DNA of 64,000 bases, taken from NCBI RefSeq assembly GCF_038595055.1, contig NZ_CP152002.1, positions 6,316,001 to 6,380,000 of the forward strand. Direction: 5' to 3'. Position numbers and translations under genes: made by a program. Below, piece by piece: positions 53,727-62,749 of this stretch. The notes beneath the pieces were generated by a model. The model saw only the letters and a list, made by a program, of their open reading frames with translations, did not search any database and had not been told where the DNA came from. Numbering within the stretch: position 1 is the stretch's first letter; every line of letters begins with the position of its first letter. The stretch is from Paenibacillus sp. FSL R7-0345. Its GTDB lineage: Bacteria > Bacillota > Bacilli > Paenibacillales > Paenibacillaceae.

Positions 53727-54122
53727 ATGAGCGCACCAAGTTTACAGGCCTTTCAGGATCAAGTCTCCGAACTGCTGCTCCGTCACCGTAGTCTGCTGGA
53801 TGTCATGTCCAAAAACGGTCAGAGCAGTGCATCCGTCAACCGCGCTGTCGTCAAAGCTATAACCGAATGCGGTTGCATCCAGCTGCATGCCACTAAGCAG
53901 GTATTCGAGCCGGCGCTTGGACTCGAGCACGCCAAGGAGCTGGCAGGCACTCATCTGGAGGGTGAGCTGTGTGAGAACTGCCGGGAGGTCGTAGCTTCTG
54001 AACTGGGGCGTGAGCTGTTCTATATGTCAGCGCTCTGCAATCTGCTTAACATTAATATGGACGAGGTGGTCGCCAAGGAATCGCAGAAATGCGCCACACT
54101 CGGACTGTTTAATCTCTCCTAA
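53727..54122 (+). CDS. Conserved cysteine-containing protein of unknown function
   Basis: ATG 53727 follows an AGGGG ribosome site and gives 131 residues, largely helical and acidic. Cysteines lie at 48, 50, 82, 85, 104 and 122 (TECGC, CENC, ALCN, KCATL). The CENC pair invites a metal or redox interpretation, but no ligand set is proven. I associate it from memory with a widespread Paenibacillus protein of unclear domain assignment. It is the only gene transcribed rightwards in the 40-kb stretch from the cupin terminator to the window end, with its own promoter and a strong terminator, between yacL and pssA. Confidence 0.75.
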   Translation: MSAPSLQAFQDQVSELLLRHRSLLDVMSKNGQSSASVNRAVVKAITECGCIQLHATKQVFEPALGLEHAKELAGTHLEGELCENCREVVASELGRELFYMSALCNLLNINMDEVVAKESQKCATLGLFNLS

Positions 54123-54152
54123 GTTACGTCCCTTTTACACCCTAATAACAGC

Positions 54153-54197
54153 AAAGGCTTTGCCATTCACTGCAATCAGTGAGGGCAAAGCCTTTTT
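54153..54197. terminator. Strong bidirectional terminator between the plus-strand gene and pssA
   Basis: AAAGGCTTTGCC/GGCAAAGCCTTT forms the outer 12-bp stem and TCACTG/CAGTGA an inner one (54153-54195), followed by TTTTT on the plus strand and A-rich on the other side. It serves both the plus-strand gene and the convergent pssA. Confidence 0.9.
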
Positions 54198-54224
54198 GGG
54201 TGGCATATAAGAAAATAAGTCCGG

Positions 54225-54962
54225 TTAACCGTTCTTTGATTGATATACCTTGTCTTCGGAACGTCTTCTGCGGCGGTGCCGGCGGCGTGCTGTCAGGCGG
54301 TCAATGTTCTGCTTGAAGCCGTACAGCGCGTACAGCGCCAGGAGCGCAAAGATCATCTTGGCAATCTGCTCCGGGAATACAACGGCTACAGCAACAGCCA
54401 CCACAATGACTACCGGTGCGATGAGCACAGCCTTTTTGGGCAGCCCGACCTTCTTGAAGTTAGGATATTTGACTGTACTGACCATCAGATAAGATAAGAG
54501 CAATGTAGCCACAATCATGAATGGAGCGGAAACATCTTTATGAAAAAGAGCCAGTGTGGCCAGTACGCCACCCGCTGCAGGAATCGGCAATCCCACGAAA
54601 TATCCGGGAATTCCCGGACGGACATTAAAGCGTGCCAGACGCAGCGCCCCGAACACTGGGAAAATCGCTGTTACCGTCCAGCCCAGTGCAGAGTTCAAAT
54701 CCTGCAAACTGGTAACATACATAATTAAGGCGGGGGCTACCCCAAAGGAGACCACATCGGATAAAGAATCCAGCTCCTTGCCAAATTCACTTTCACATTT
54801 AAGTGCACGCGCGACCCGGCCGTCCAGTCCGTCTAAAAGCATAGCAATAATCACCATGATAGCGGCCATGCTGAGCTTGCCGTCTAACGCCATCATGATA
54901 CCAAACATTCCAAGCATCAGATTACCGATGGTAAAAAGATTTGGAATTGATTTTTGTATCAT
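54225..54962 (-). CDS. pssA: CDP-diacylglycerol-serine O-phosphatidyltransferase
   Basis: A protein of 245 residues with multiple membrane segments. The CDP-alcohol phosphotransferase motif D-x2-DG-x2-AR-x8-G-x3-D-x3-D is in LLDGLDGRVARALKCESEFG followed by KELDSLSD. The C-terminus is a basic RRRHRRRRR tail. It makes phosphatidylserine, the precursor of phosphatidylethanolamine. It lies 72 bases behind disA, probably in the same transcript; in Bacillus subtilis pssA is elsewhere. Confidence 0.93.
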   Translation of the reverse strand: MIQKSIPNLFTIGNLMLGMFGIMMALDGKLSMAAIMVIIAMLLDGLDGRVARALKCESEFGKELDSLSDVVSFGVAPALIMYVTSLQDLNSALGWTVTAIFPVFGALRLARFNVRPGIPGYFVGLPIPAAGGVLATLALFHKDVSAPFMIVATLLLSYLMVSTVKYPNFKKVGLPKKAVLIAPVVIVVAVAVAVVFPEQIAKMIFALLALYALYGFKQNIDRLTARRRHRRRRRSEDKVYQSKNG

Positions 54963-55034
54963 TTCTTCACCTCTGTCTGCTAACTTTAAACCCTAAAACC
55001 TTAAGGCCATCAATATTACGTGATTGTATGTTAT

Positions 55035-56111
55035 TTACATTTGCCTGTCAATAAGAACTTGCTTCTGCAGCCGCTTGAGTCCGTCCTGAATATTGCGTGC
55101 CCGCATCTCGCCGATCCCGTCCACTTCATCCAGCTCAGCTATGCTTGCCGTCATCAGATTAGGCAGCATTTCAAAGCGCTCCACCAGATTGTGAATGATG
55201 ACATTCGGCAGCCGCGGAATCTTGTTCAGCAGGCGGTAGCCGCGCGGCGTCACCGCTTCTTCCGAGGCGATTGCCGTCGAAGAATATCCCAGAAGGCGGG
55301 CGATATGATTGTCATCCATCAGCTCGTCATCACTGCTGCGCTTAAGCCCGGCGATGATCTCACGGATTTTGTCCTCCTGCTCTTCTCTTGCATAGTCTCT
55401 GTATAAGAGCCAGGCTTCTTCCTCAGTATTTCCCACCAGTTCTTCCATCTGCATGCTGATCAGCCGGCCTTCGTTGCCCAGTTCATTGATGTAGCGTTTA
55501 ATTTCCATCTTAATCCGCAGTACCATCTCAACCCGCTGAATGACTCCGACAACCTCCGGAACGGTAACAATGCCCTCATATTCGGATGCGGAGAGATTGG
55601 TCAGCCCCTGGGTAAGCACTGCCTTATACTTTTCAAGCGTCTGGATCGCCTGATTTGCCTTGGCCAGAATGGCTCCGATTTCTTTAAGTGCATAACGGAT
55701 GGAGCCCTGGTACAAGGTGATGATATTGCGCCGCTGCGAGATGGAGACGACCAGCTTGCCGGTCTGTTTGGCAACACGCTCCGCCGTACGGTGGCGGATT
55801 CCCGTTTCGATCGAAGAGATGGACGAATCGGGAATAAGCTGGGTGTTGGCATACAGAATCCGTTTGAGATCCTCGCTCAATATAATGGCGCCGTCCATTT
55901 TTGCCAGCTCATACAGGTAGTTGGGTGAGAAATCACAATTGATGGAAAAGCCCCCGTCCACTACCTCCATCACTTCCGGACTGTATCCGACTACGATGAG
56001 TGCACCCGTCTTGGCCCGGAGCACATTCTCCAGACCTTCACGGAAGGGTGTGCCCGGCGCTGCCATCCTTAGCAGATCATTCATATTCTCTAATTGAGTA
56101 TATTCTTTCAT
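55035..56111 (-). CDS. disA: DNA integrity scanning diadenylate cyclase DisA
   Basis: A protein of 358 residues. The N-terminal DAC domain has the DGA motif (KMDGAIILSEDLKRILYANT) and the RHR motif (GIRHRTAERVAKQTGKLV). A helical spine follows, and a C-terminal helix-hairpin-helix domain (DEVDGIGEMRARNIQDGLKR). It makes cyclic di-AMP and pauses at branched DNA. It lies 15 bases after radA; RadA is known to modulate DisA activity in Bacillus. Confidence 0.97.
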   Translation of the reverse strand: MKEYTQLENMNDLLRMAAPGTPFREGLENVLRAKTGALIVVGYSPEVMEVVDGGFSINCDFSPNYLYELAKMDGAIILSEDLKRILYANTQLIPDSSISSIETGIRHRTAERVAKQTGKLVVSISQRRNIITLYQGSIRYALKEIGAILAKANQAIQTLEKYKAVLTQGLTNLSASEYEGIVTVPEVVGVIQRVEMVLRIKMEIKRYINELGNEGRLISMQMEELVGNTEEEAWLLYRDYAREEQEDKIREIIAGLKRSSDDELMDDNHIARLLGYSSTAIASEEAVTPRGYRLLNKIPRLPNVIIHNLVERFEMLPNLMTASIAELDEVDGIGEMRARNIQDGLKRLQKQVLIDRQM

Positions 56112-56126
56112 CTTCCTATTATCCCC

Positions 56127-57494
56127 CTAATCTAACGCGACCTTTAATGCATCTGCTACGGTGCTGACGCCGATAATCTGGATATCCTGCGGATGCTTCC
56201 AGCCTTTCATGCTCTTCTCAGGCATGATTACCCTCCGGAATCCCAGCTTAGCCGCCTCTTTAACCCGCGTTTCGGCGCGTGAGACGCCTCTGACTTCACC
56301 AGTAAGCCCGACTTCGCCAAAGAAGACATCATAGGGTTTCGTGGATATATCACGGAAGCTCGAGGCAATGCTGACTGCTACCGCAAGGTCAATGGCCGGC
56401 TCATCCAGCTTTACACCTCCGGCCACATTGAGGTAAGCATCCTGATTCTGCAGAAACATGCCCATCCGCTTCTCGAGTACTGCAATAATAAGCGCCATGC
56501 GCTGGTGATCCATCCCGGTACACATCCGCCGCGGCGAAGGGAAATGGGTGGCGGCAACCAGCGCCTGCAGCTCAACGAGTACGGGTCTGGTCCCTTCCAT
56601 GCTGGCCACAACGGCAGAGCCGGCTACACCCAGCGGACGTTCCGACAGGAACAGCTCCGAGGGATTCTCCACTTCCGTAAGGCCGATTTCGCCCATTTCA
56701 AAAATTCCGATCTCATTGGTTGAACCAAAACGGTTTTTTACTGCGCGCAGCAGCCGGTAAGTATGGTGGCGTTCCCCCTCGAAATACAATACACAATCCA
56801 CCATATGCTCAAGCATCCGCGGACCGGCAATGGCGCCCTCCTTGGTAACATGGCCGACCAGCACTGTCGCAATTCCGCGGATTTTGGCAATGCGCATAAA
56901 CCGTGTCGTACATTCCCGGACCTGCGTCACACTGCCGGGCGCACTGGTTACCTCAGGCATAAATACCGTCTGAATGGAGTCAATGACGAGGAACTGCGGC
57001 TGGATCTGCTCAATCGCCTCTTCGATACTCTCCATATTGGTTTCACACAGCACGTACAGCTCTGCTGACAACGCCCCGAGGCGGTCGGCCCGCAGCTTGG
57101 TCTGGCGTACCGATTCTTCCCCGGAAATATAGAGCACGCGAAGCCCCTGGGTAGTCAAGGCATGCGAGGTCTGCAGCAGGAGGGTCGACTTACCGATGCC
57201 GGGATCTCCCCCCACAAGCACCAGGGAACCTGGCACGATGCCCCCGCCAAGCACACGGTTTAGCTCGCCGATGCCTGTCAGGATGCGCGGTTCTTTGTCA
57301 CTTTCTATATTTATGATCGATTGCGCCTTTTCTTTACTCTGAAAAATAGGTGCATTCATTCCTTGTGTTTTGACTACGCTTTCCGTTTCTTCTACCATGG
57401 TGTTCCATGCCTGGCAGCCCGGGCATTTACCAAACCATTTTGGCGATTCGTAGCCGCAGTCGGTACAGAAAAATTTTGTTTTTGCTTTTGCCAT
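56127..57494 (-). CDS. radA: DNA repair protein RadA (Sms)
   Basis: A protein of 455 residues. The N-terminal zinc finger is CTDCGYESPKWFGKCPGC, followed by Walker A GGDPGIGKSTLL near residue 95, the RadA-specific KNRFGSTNEIG near 255, and a C-terminal Lon-like domain. It is a branch-migration helicase in recombination. The gene follows clpC after a terminator, so it should have its own promoter, which I could not place. Confidence 0.97.
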   Translation of the reverse strand: MAKAKTKFFCTDCGYESPKWFGKCPGCQAWNTMVEETESVVKTQGMNAPIFQSKEKAQSIINIESDKEPRILTGIGELNRVLGGGIVPGSLVLVGGDPGIGKSTLLLQTSHALTTQGLRVLYISGEESVRQTKLRADRLGALSAELYVLCETNMESIEEAIEQIQPQFLVIDSIQTVFMPEVTSAPGSVTQVRECTTRFMRIAKIRGIATVLVGHVTKEGAIAGPRMLEHMVDCVLYFEGERHHTYRLLRAVKNRFGSTNEIGIFEMGEIGLTEVENPSELFLSERPLGVAGSAVVASMEGTRPVLVELQALVAATHFPSPRRMCTGMDHQRMALIIAVLEKRMGMFLQNQDAYLNVAGGVKLDEPAIDLAVAVSIASSFRDISTKPYDVFFGEVGLTGEVRGVSRAETRVKEAAKLGFRRVIMPEKSMKGWKHPQDIQIIGVSTVADALKVALD

Positions 57495-57678
57495 GTGATC
57501 TCCTTACGGTACAAAGTTGCTTAAATTGCATATAATTTGCCCTTACTCAAAGTTTACCATTTCTGCAACCCGAACGGAAGGTTACTTAGGTTCTAGTTTT
57601 GAGGTGTCCTCTATAACCTGCCTGATTTAGTGCCTCTTTAGTCACTTTCGCGTCGTCAAACAACCGTCTAACTTAGAA

Positions 57679-57716
57679 AAAGCCGCCGCTCCTCTATACG
57701 GAGGAACGGCGGCTTT
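57679..57716 (-). terminator. Terminator of the ctsR-clpC operon
   Basis: AAAGCCGCC/GGCGGCTTT with an inner TCCTC/GAGGA stem (57716-57679), followed by TTTTTCT on the minus strand. The remaining bases up to radA (57495-57678) hold no supported feature. Confidence 0.9.
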
Positions 57717-57729
57717 GTTTCACAAGTAC

Positions 57730-60201
57730 TTATTTGTTGTCAGTTTCGGCTTCCTTTTCCAGTGAAGCTGCAGGAGCATCCACAGTGGTCACCACAAGTT
57801 CACCATTCACTTCATCAATCTTAAGGGAGTCGCCCTTCTTGATGTTGCCTTTCAGCAGCTCTTCGGAAAGACGGTCTTCAATATGCTTTTGAATGGCGCG
57901 GCGCAGCGGACGGGCACCAAATGCCGGATCATATCCTTCTTTGGCCAGGAAGGCTTTACCGCCATCCGTAAGCTCGAAGTCCACATCGTATTCACGCAGC
58001 CGCTTGCGCAGCTCATCGGACATGAGCGTAACGATTTCGGCGATATGCTTCTCTTCCAGCGAGTGGAAGACAATGATTTCGTCGATCCGGTTCAGGAACT
58101 CAGGACGGAAGCTCTTCTTCAGCTCTTCCATTACTTTGCCCTTCATGTTGCTGTAATCCGCTCCGGCATCCTGTACTGCAGTGAAGCCAAGGGTCGAGTT
58201 TCTCTTGATCGCCTGTGCCCCGACGTTAGAAGTCAGGATAATCAGGGTGTTGCGGAAATCAACTACACGGCCTTTGGAATCGGTCAGACGGCCGTCTTCC
58301 AGCACCTGCAGCAGAATGTTAAACACTTCAGGGTGAGCTTTTTCGATCTCATCCAGCAAGACTACAGAATATGGCTTGCGGCGTACCTTCTCGGTCAGCT
58401 GTCCGCCTTCTTCGTATCCGACATATCCCGGAGGTGCCCCTACTAGACGTGATGTGGAGTGTTTCTCCATGTATTCCGACATGTCGATACGGATTACCGC
58501 ATTTTCGTCACCGAACATCGCTTCGGCAAGTGCACGCGCCAGCTCGGTTTTACCTACCCCGGTTGGTCCGAGGAAGATGAAGGAGCCCATTGGACGCTTA
58601 GGATCTTTTAGACCCGCACGTGCCCGGCGCAGCGCCCGGCTGACCGCCTTCACGGCTTCATCCTGGCCGATTACCCGTTCATGCAGCAGAGCTTCCATGT
58701 TGAGCAGACGGTCGGTCTCCTCTTCCTTCAGCTTGCTTACAGGAATACCGGTCCAGCTGGCTACTACCTGGGCGATATCCTCAGGAGTAACCTGGGAATC
58801 GGTACGCCCCTGCTTCTCTTTCCACTGGTTCTTGGTTGTATCAAGCTCCTCGCGGATCTTCTGCTCGGTATCCCGCAGTGCAGCAGCTTTTTCAAATTCC
58901 TGGCTCTGAACGGCAGAATCCTTCTCCTTGCGGATATCATCCAGGCGCATTTCCAGTTCCTTCAGATTCGGCGGAATGGTGTAAGAGTTAAGTCTTACCT
59001 TGGAACCCGCTTCGTCAATCAGGTCAATCGCTTTGTCCGGCAGGAAGCGGTCAGGAATGTAGCGGTCAGAGAGCTTCACAGCCTCCACGATGGCCTCATC
59101 GGTGATCTTTACCCGGTGATGGGCTTCATAACGGTCACGCAGTCCGTAAAGGATCTGTACAGCTTCCTCCGGAGAAGGCTGATCCACCGTGATCGGCTGG
59201 AAGCGGCGTTCCAGGGCTGCGTCCTTTTCAATATATTTGCGGTATTCGTCAAGGGTAGTTGCACCAATGCACTGCAGCTCCCCGCGGGCCAGAGCCGGCT
59301 TGAGGATGTTGGAAGCGTCAATTGCGCCTTCCGCACCGCCAGCTCCGATCAGCGTGTGCAGCTCATCGATAAAGAGTACGATATTACCGGCCTGACGAAT
59401 TTCGTCCATAATTTTTTTGAGCCGGTCTTCGAATTCACCGCGGTATTTGGTTCCGGCAACAACTGAACCCATATCCAGGGTCATAACGCGTTTGTCACGC
59501 AGTGTTTCCGGAATTTCATTATTGATGATTTTTTGTGCAAGGCCTTCAGCGATAGCTGTTTTACCAACCCCTGGCTCACCGATCAGCACCGGATTGTTTT
59601 TGGTCCGGCGGCTCAGCACCTGAATTACGCGTTCGATTTCTTTGCTGCGGCCGATAACCGGGTCAAGGTTGCCGTCCTTCGCATAAGCAGTCAAGTCACG
59701 GGCCAGGCCGTCCAGCGTCGGTGTGCTGACATTGGCAGGCGTTCCGCTGTGGCTTGAAGTAGCCTCACTGCTGCCCAGAAGCTGCAGTACCTGCTGACGG
59801 GCTTTGTTCAGGCTGATTCCCAGGTTGTTAAGTACACGGGCTGCGACACCCTCGCCCTCACGGATCAGTCCGAGCAGGATATGCTCTGTGCCGACGTAAG
59901 TATGACCAAGCTTGCGTGCTTCGTCCATCGACAGCTCAATTACTTTCTTTGCACGTGGAGTATATGCGATGTTGGTAGGCTGTTCCTGTCCTCTGCCGAT
60001 CAGCGTTTCCACTTCGTCCTGAATTTTTTCCAGACCCAGACCCAGTCCAATCAGTGCCTTAGCGGCAATGCCGTCTCCCTCACGAATCAGTCCGAGCAAA
60101 ATATGTTCTGTACCAATGTTGTTATGTCCCAGCCGTACAGCTTCTTCCTGCGCCAGCGCCAGCACTTTTTGTGCGCGTTCCGTAAATCTTCCAAACATCA
60201 T
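57730..60201 (-). CDS. clpC: ATP-dependent Clp protease ATPase subunit ClpC
   Basis: A protein of 823 residues. The N-terminal double Clp repeat (residues 1-145), D1 Walker A GEPGVGKTAIAEGLA, the middle UVR-like coiled segment (EFEKAAALRDTEQKI), D2 Walker A GPTGVGKTELARALAE and a C-terminal region are in order. It unfolds proteins marked by McsB arginine phosphorylation for ClpP. A second Met codon at residue 2 is also possible. It is the last gene of the CtsR operon. Confidence 0.98.
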   Translation of the reverse strand: MMFGRFTERAQKVLALAQEEAVRLGHNNIGTEHILLGLIREGDGIAAKALIGLGLGLEKIQDEVETLIGRGQEQPTNIAYTPRAKKVIELSMDEARKLGHTYVGTEHILLGLIREGEGVAARVLNNLGISLNKARQQVLQLLGSSEATSSHSGTPANVSTPTLDGLARDLTAYAKDGNLDPVIGRSKEIERVIQVLSRRTKNNPVLIGEPGVGKTAIAEGLAQKIINNEIPETLRDKRVMTLDMGSVVAGTKYRGEFEDRLKKIMDEIRQAGNIVLFIDELHTLIGAGGAEGAIDASNILKPALARGELQCIGATTLDEYRKYIEKDAALERRFQPITVDQPSPEEAVQILYGLRDRYEAHHRVKITDEAIVEAVKLSDRYIPDRFLPDKAIDLIDEAGSKVRLNSYTIPPNLKELEMRLDDIRKEKDSAVQSQEFEKAAALRDTEQKIREELDTTKNQWKEKQGRTDSQVTPEDIAQVVASWTGIPVSKLKEEETDRLLNMEALLHERVIGQDEAVKAVSRALRRARAGLKDPKRPMGSFIFLGPTGVGKTELARALAEAMFGDENAVIRIDMSEYMEKHSTSRLVGAPPGYVGYEEGGQLTEKVRRKPYSVVLLDEIEKAHPEVFNILLQVLEDGRLTDSKGRVVDFRNTLIILTSNVGAQAIKRNSTLGFTAVQDAGADYSNMKGKVMEELKKSFRPEFLNRIDEIIVFHSLEEKHIAEIVTLMSDELRKRLREYDVDFELTDGGKAFLAKEGYDPAFGARPLRRAIQKHIEDRLSEELLKGNIKKGDSLKIDEVNGELVVTTVDAPAASLEKEAETDNK

Positions 60202-60238
60202 ATCTCCTGCACCTCCACGGATAATAAGTATCTATAAA

Positions 60239-61303
60239 TTAATGTTGTAATCCCAGTGTTTCCCGGAGCAGCTTTGCCCGGTACATATCGCGTTCGGTGG
60301 CCGACAGCTCGTCGCCGAACATTTTTTGCAGGAACCCCGGCTGTGTCTTGACATTCAGCTCATTCAGCACGGAGATTGAGGGACCTTCCAGAATGCCCAG
60401 ATCCACTCCCAGCCGCAGGTCGGAGAGACGCTGTGCCGATTCCTTGAGCTCCATAACAGCAGCGTATGCCAGAATACCGTAAGACCGTTTAATGCGGTCG
60501 GTAATCCGCAGTGCCGAATCAGTCAGCAGCCGCTCGCGGGCATTGCGTTCATGCTCAATAATCTGTGTAACTACACTATGGAGGTTCTCGATAATTTCAC
60601 TTTCGGTCTGCCCCAGTGTAATCTGGTTAGAAATTTGAAAGATGTTCCCTACTGCTTCGCTGCCTTCACCGTAAATCCCTCTAACAGTCAGGCCCACCTG
60701 ATTCACTGCGGATAAAATCCGGTTGATCTGATGAGTCATCACCAGCGCCGGCAGATGCAGCATCACCGAAGCGCGGAGGCCGGTCCCTACATTCGTAGGA
60801 CAACTTGTCAGATAGCCCCTTCTGTCATCGAAGGCATAATTGACGGAGGATTCAAAAATATCATCAATCGCCGTTGCCCGCTCCCAGGCTTCTTTGACCT
60901 GCAGGCCGGGAAACAAACACTGAATCCGGAGATGATCCTCCTCATTGATCATAATACTGACTGACTCATCCTCGTTCAGGATAACTGCCCCGCCCCGGGA
61001 ATCATTAGCCAGATTAGGACTGATCAGATGCTTCTCTACAAGTACCTTTTTGTCCAGCTCGGTGAGGTCATCCAATCTGAGCAGTTCAAAGGTGCCGAAG
61101 CCTTCAGCGGCTTCTCCCTGAAATACTGGGGCAAGCTGCTCCAGTGCTTCCTCCGCCTGCTCGGCCGAGGCCAGCAGCGGAAAGGGCAAATGCTCCAGAT
61201 TGCGGGCGATACGCATACGGCTGCTGATCACAATTTCAGAGTGACTGCCGCCGCAGCGCATCCAGTTGCTAAGTGCTTGTTCAGTAAACCGGAGATTTGA
61301 CAT
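60239..61303 (-). CDS. mcsB: Protein arginine kinase McsB
   Basis: A protein of 354 residues of the phosphagen kinase fold. SSRMRIARNLEHLPFPL near residue 28, the catalytic MINEEDHLRIQCLFPG near 118, and LTSCPTNVGTGLRASVML are signatures. It phosphorylates arginines, including in CtsR, tagging proteins for ClpCP. It follows mcsA by 28 bases. Confidence 0.97.
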   Translation of the reverse strand: MSNLRFTEQALSNWMRCGGSHSEIVISSRMRIARNLEHLPFPLLASAEQAEEALEQLAPVFQGEAAEGFGTFELLRLDDLTELDKKVLVEKHLISPNLANDSRGGAVILNEDESVSIMINEEDHLRIQCLFPGLQVKEAWERATAIDDIFESSVNYAFDDRRGYLTSCPTNVGTGLRASVMLHLPALVMTHQINRILSAVNQVGLTVRGIYGEGSEAVGNIFQISNQITLGQTESEIIENLHSVVTQIIEHERNARERLLTDSALRITDRIKRSYGILAYAAVMELKESAQRLSDLRLGVDLGILEGPSISVLNELNVKTQPGFLQKMFGDELSATERDMYRAKLLRETLGLQH

Positions 61304-61331
61304 GCCGTATCCCCCCTATATATGAAAGACT

Positions 61332-61856
61332 TTACTCTTGTGCCATTTCTTTTTCAAGTTTGCGGATTTTGTCCCTCAGCTCAGCTGCAGTTTCGAACTC
61401 TTCCTGGATGATGCTCTCCTGCAGCTCATGCTTCAATTCGTTAATCTGGCGCTTGCACATAATCTGTGCACCGGCGCGTTTGGGCAGCTTGCCGACATGA
61501 GCGGTACTGCCGTGTACTCTTCTGAAGAGCGGGTCCAGCGTGCTATCAAAATATTTATAACAGGAGCTGCAGCCGAACCGTCCAAGCTTGCTGAATTGGG
61601 AATAGGTCATGCCGCAGTTCTCGCAGTGCAGACCCTGTACATTCTTGGTCGCCGCTGTCTTCTCCTTGCCTGCCCCTTCAAGGTCCAGCAAGCCGGATAA
61701 CAGGCTGTGGATCGAGAAGCCGCCGGCGGTTCCGGGGATCATCTCGCCTTTTTCACGGGCACAGCTTTCACAAATATGAAATTCCGTCTTCTCTCCACTC
61801 ACAATCTTGGTGAAATGCAGAGTTGCCGGTTTGACGCCGCATTCCTGACACAGCAT
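61332..61856 (-). CDS. mcsA: McsB activator McsA
   Basis: A protein of 174 residues. Four CxxC motifs (CQECG, CESCA, CENCG, CSSCY) form two zinc sites, and a C-terminal UVR-type coiled coil ends the protein (EFETAAELRDKIRKLEKEMA). It activates McsB kinase. The zinc sites may sense heat and oxidative or metal stress. Confidence 0.96.
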   Translation of the reverse strand: MLCQECGVKPATLHFTKIVSGEKTEFHICESCAREKGEMIPGTAGGFSIHSLLSGLLDLEGAGKEKTAATKNVQGLHCENCGMTYSQFSKLGRFGCSSCYKYFDSTLDPLFRRVHGSTAHVGKLPKRAGAQIMCKRQINELKHELQESIIQEEFETAAELRDKIRKLEKEMAQE

Positions 61857-61883
61857 AGCGGAGTCCCTCCCTTATGATGACCA

Positions 61884-62348
61884 TTATTTGCCCAACAAAG
61901 AGATTAGCATCGCCTTCATAATCTTGGCACGAATCTCATCCCGGTACGGCAGATTAACCGTCAGGCATTCCCGGGAAACAGCGGCGCGCATAAGACACGC
62001 TTCACGTTTGCTTAGAAAACGGGCCTCCTCAAGCTGATAAATCAGCCCTTCGGCGGAATTCTGATCAATATCATTTCCTATTGTAGATTTGAGATGAGCG
62101 TACAGCGCCACATTCTGGGGCAGTTCAAAACGCTGAATCCGGATATAACCGCCGCCGCCGCGCTTGCTCTCCACCACATAGCCCTTCTCTAAAGTAAAAC
62201 GTGTACTGATGACATAATTAATCTGTGACGGCACGCATGAGAACTGGTCCGCCAGGTCATTGCGCTGGATTTCCACCGTACCTTCGGGACTTTCATGCAA
62301 AATATTCTTCAGATATTGTTCGATAATATCAGAGATATTACGCATCAC
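61884..62348 (-). CDS. ctsR: Heat-shock repressor CtsR
   Basis: A protein of 154 residues. The winged helix-turn-helix occupies residues 1-70, with the glycine-rich thermosensing wing ESKRGGGGYIRIQ; a dimerisation domain follows. It represses the clp regulon at normal temperature. Its operator overlaps its own promoter (62572-62588), so the operon is autoregulated. TTG or ATG choice aside, MMRNISDIIEQYLK is the family start. Confidence 0.97.
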   Translation of the reverse strand: MMRNISDIIEQYLKNILHESPEGTVEIQRNDLADQFSCVPSQINYVISTRFTLEKGYVVESKRGGGGYIRIQRFELPQNVALYAHLKSTIGNDIDQNSAEGLIYQLEEARFLSKREACLMRAAVSRECLTVNLPYRDEIRAKIMKAMLISLLGK

Positions 62349-62566
62349 TCATCCTCCAGTGCTTATTGCCTATTGTGTACGTCTTGGTATGAATCCGCCC
62401 GGAGTAACCTCTAAAGAACTTAACCCAAGAGAGAAGACACGAATCCCGGGTCAGCAGCCGCTTAGACAGCAGCGAGGGTTCTCAAAGGTCTGCTTACTAA
62501 ATCCGGATGATTCAGTGTTACAGATAACTAAAAAGCTCAAATAACAGAAAGGCTTCAGTACATTCG
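62349..62566 (-). other. Leader of the ctsR operon
   Basis: About 220 bases between the operator and ctsR contain no supported gene, RNA family or strong hairpin. Confidence 0.45.
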
Positions 62567-62571
62567 TTGAC

Positions 62572-62624
62572 TTTGACTTTCTTTGACTTTTTTAATATTA
62601 TAACATATTTTCACTGAATTCCAA
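62572..62624 (-). promoter_or_regulatory. ctsR operon promoter with CtsR operator
   Basis: TTGGAA (62624-62619), a 16-base spacer and TATAAT (62602-62597) form the sigma-A promoter. The CtsR heptad repeat AGTCAAA-GAA-AGTCAAA (62588-62572) lies just past the -10 over the expected start, with a partial third heptad AGTCAAC following. This matches the RGTCAAA-N3-RGTCAAA operator exactly. Confidence 0.92.
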
Positions 62625-62706
62625 GGGGTTACTCTTATTTTTTACTTAAGGCGGTCAATGTATTCGGGATATTCTCACGCTTCGGGATTTTTTTATATGT
62701 AAAAAT

Positions 62707-62742
62707 GAAGCCCTCCCGGCTGCAGAACAGCGGCAGAGCTTC
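62707..62742 (-). terminator. Probable terminator after the acetyltransferase gene
   Basis: GAAGC and GCTTC, with a further GCTG/CAGC-type inner pair, enclose 62742-62707 and are followed by ATTTTTAC on the minus strand. The U tract is short. Confidence 0.6.
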
Positions 62743-62749
62743 GGCATTG

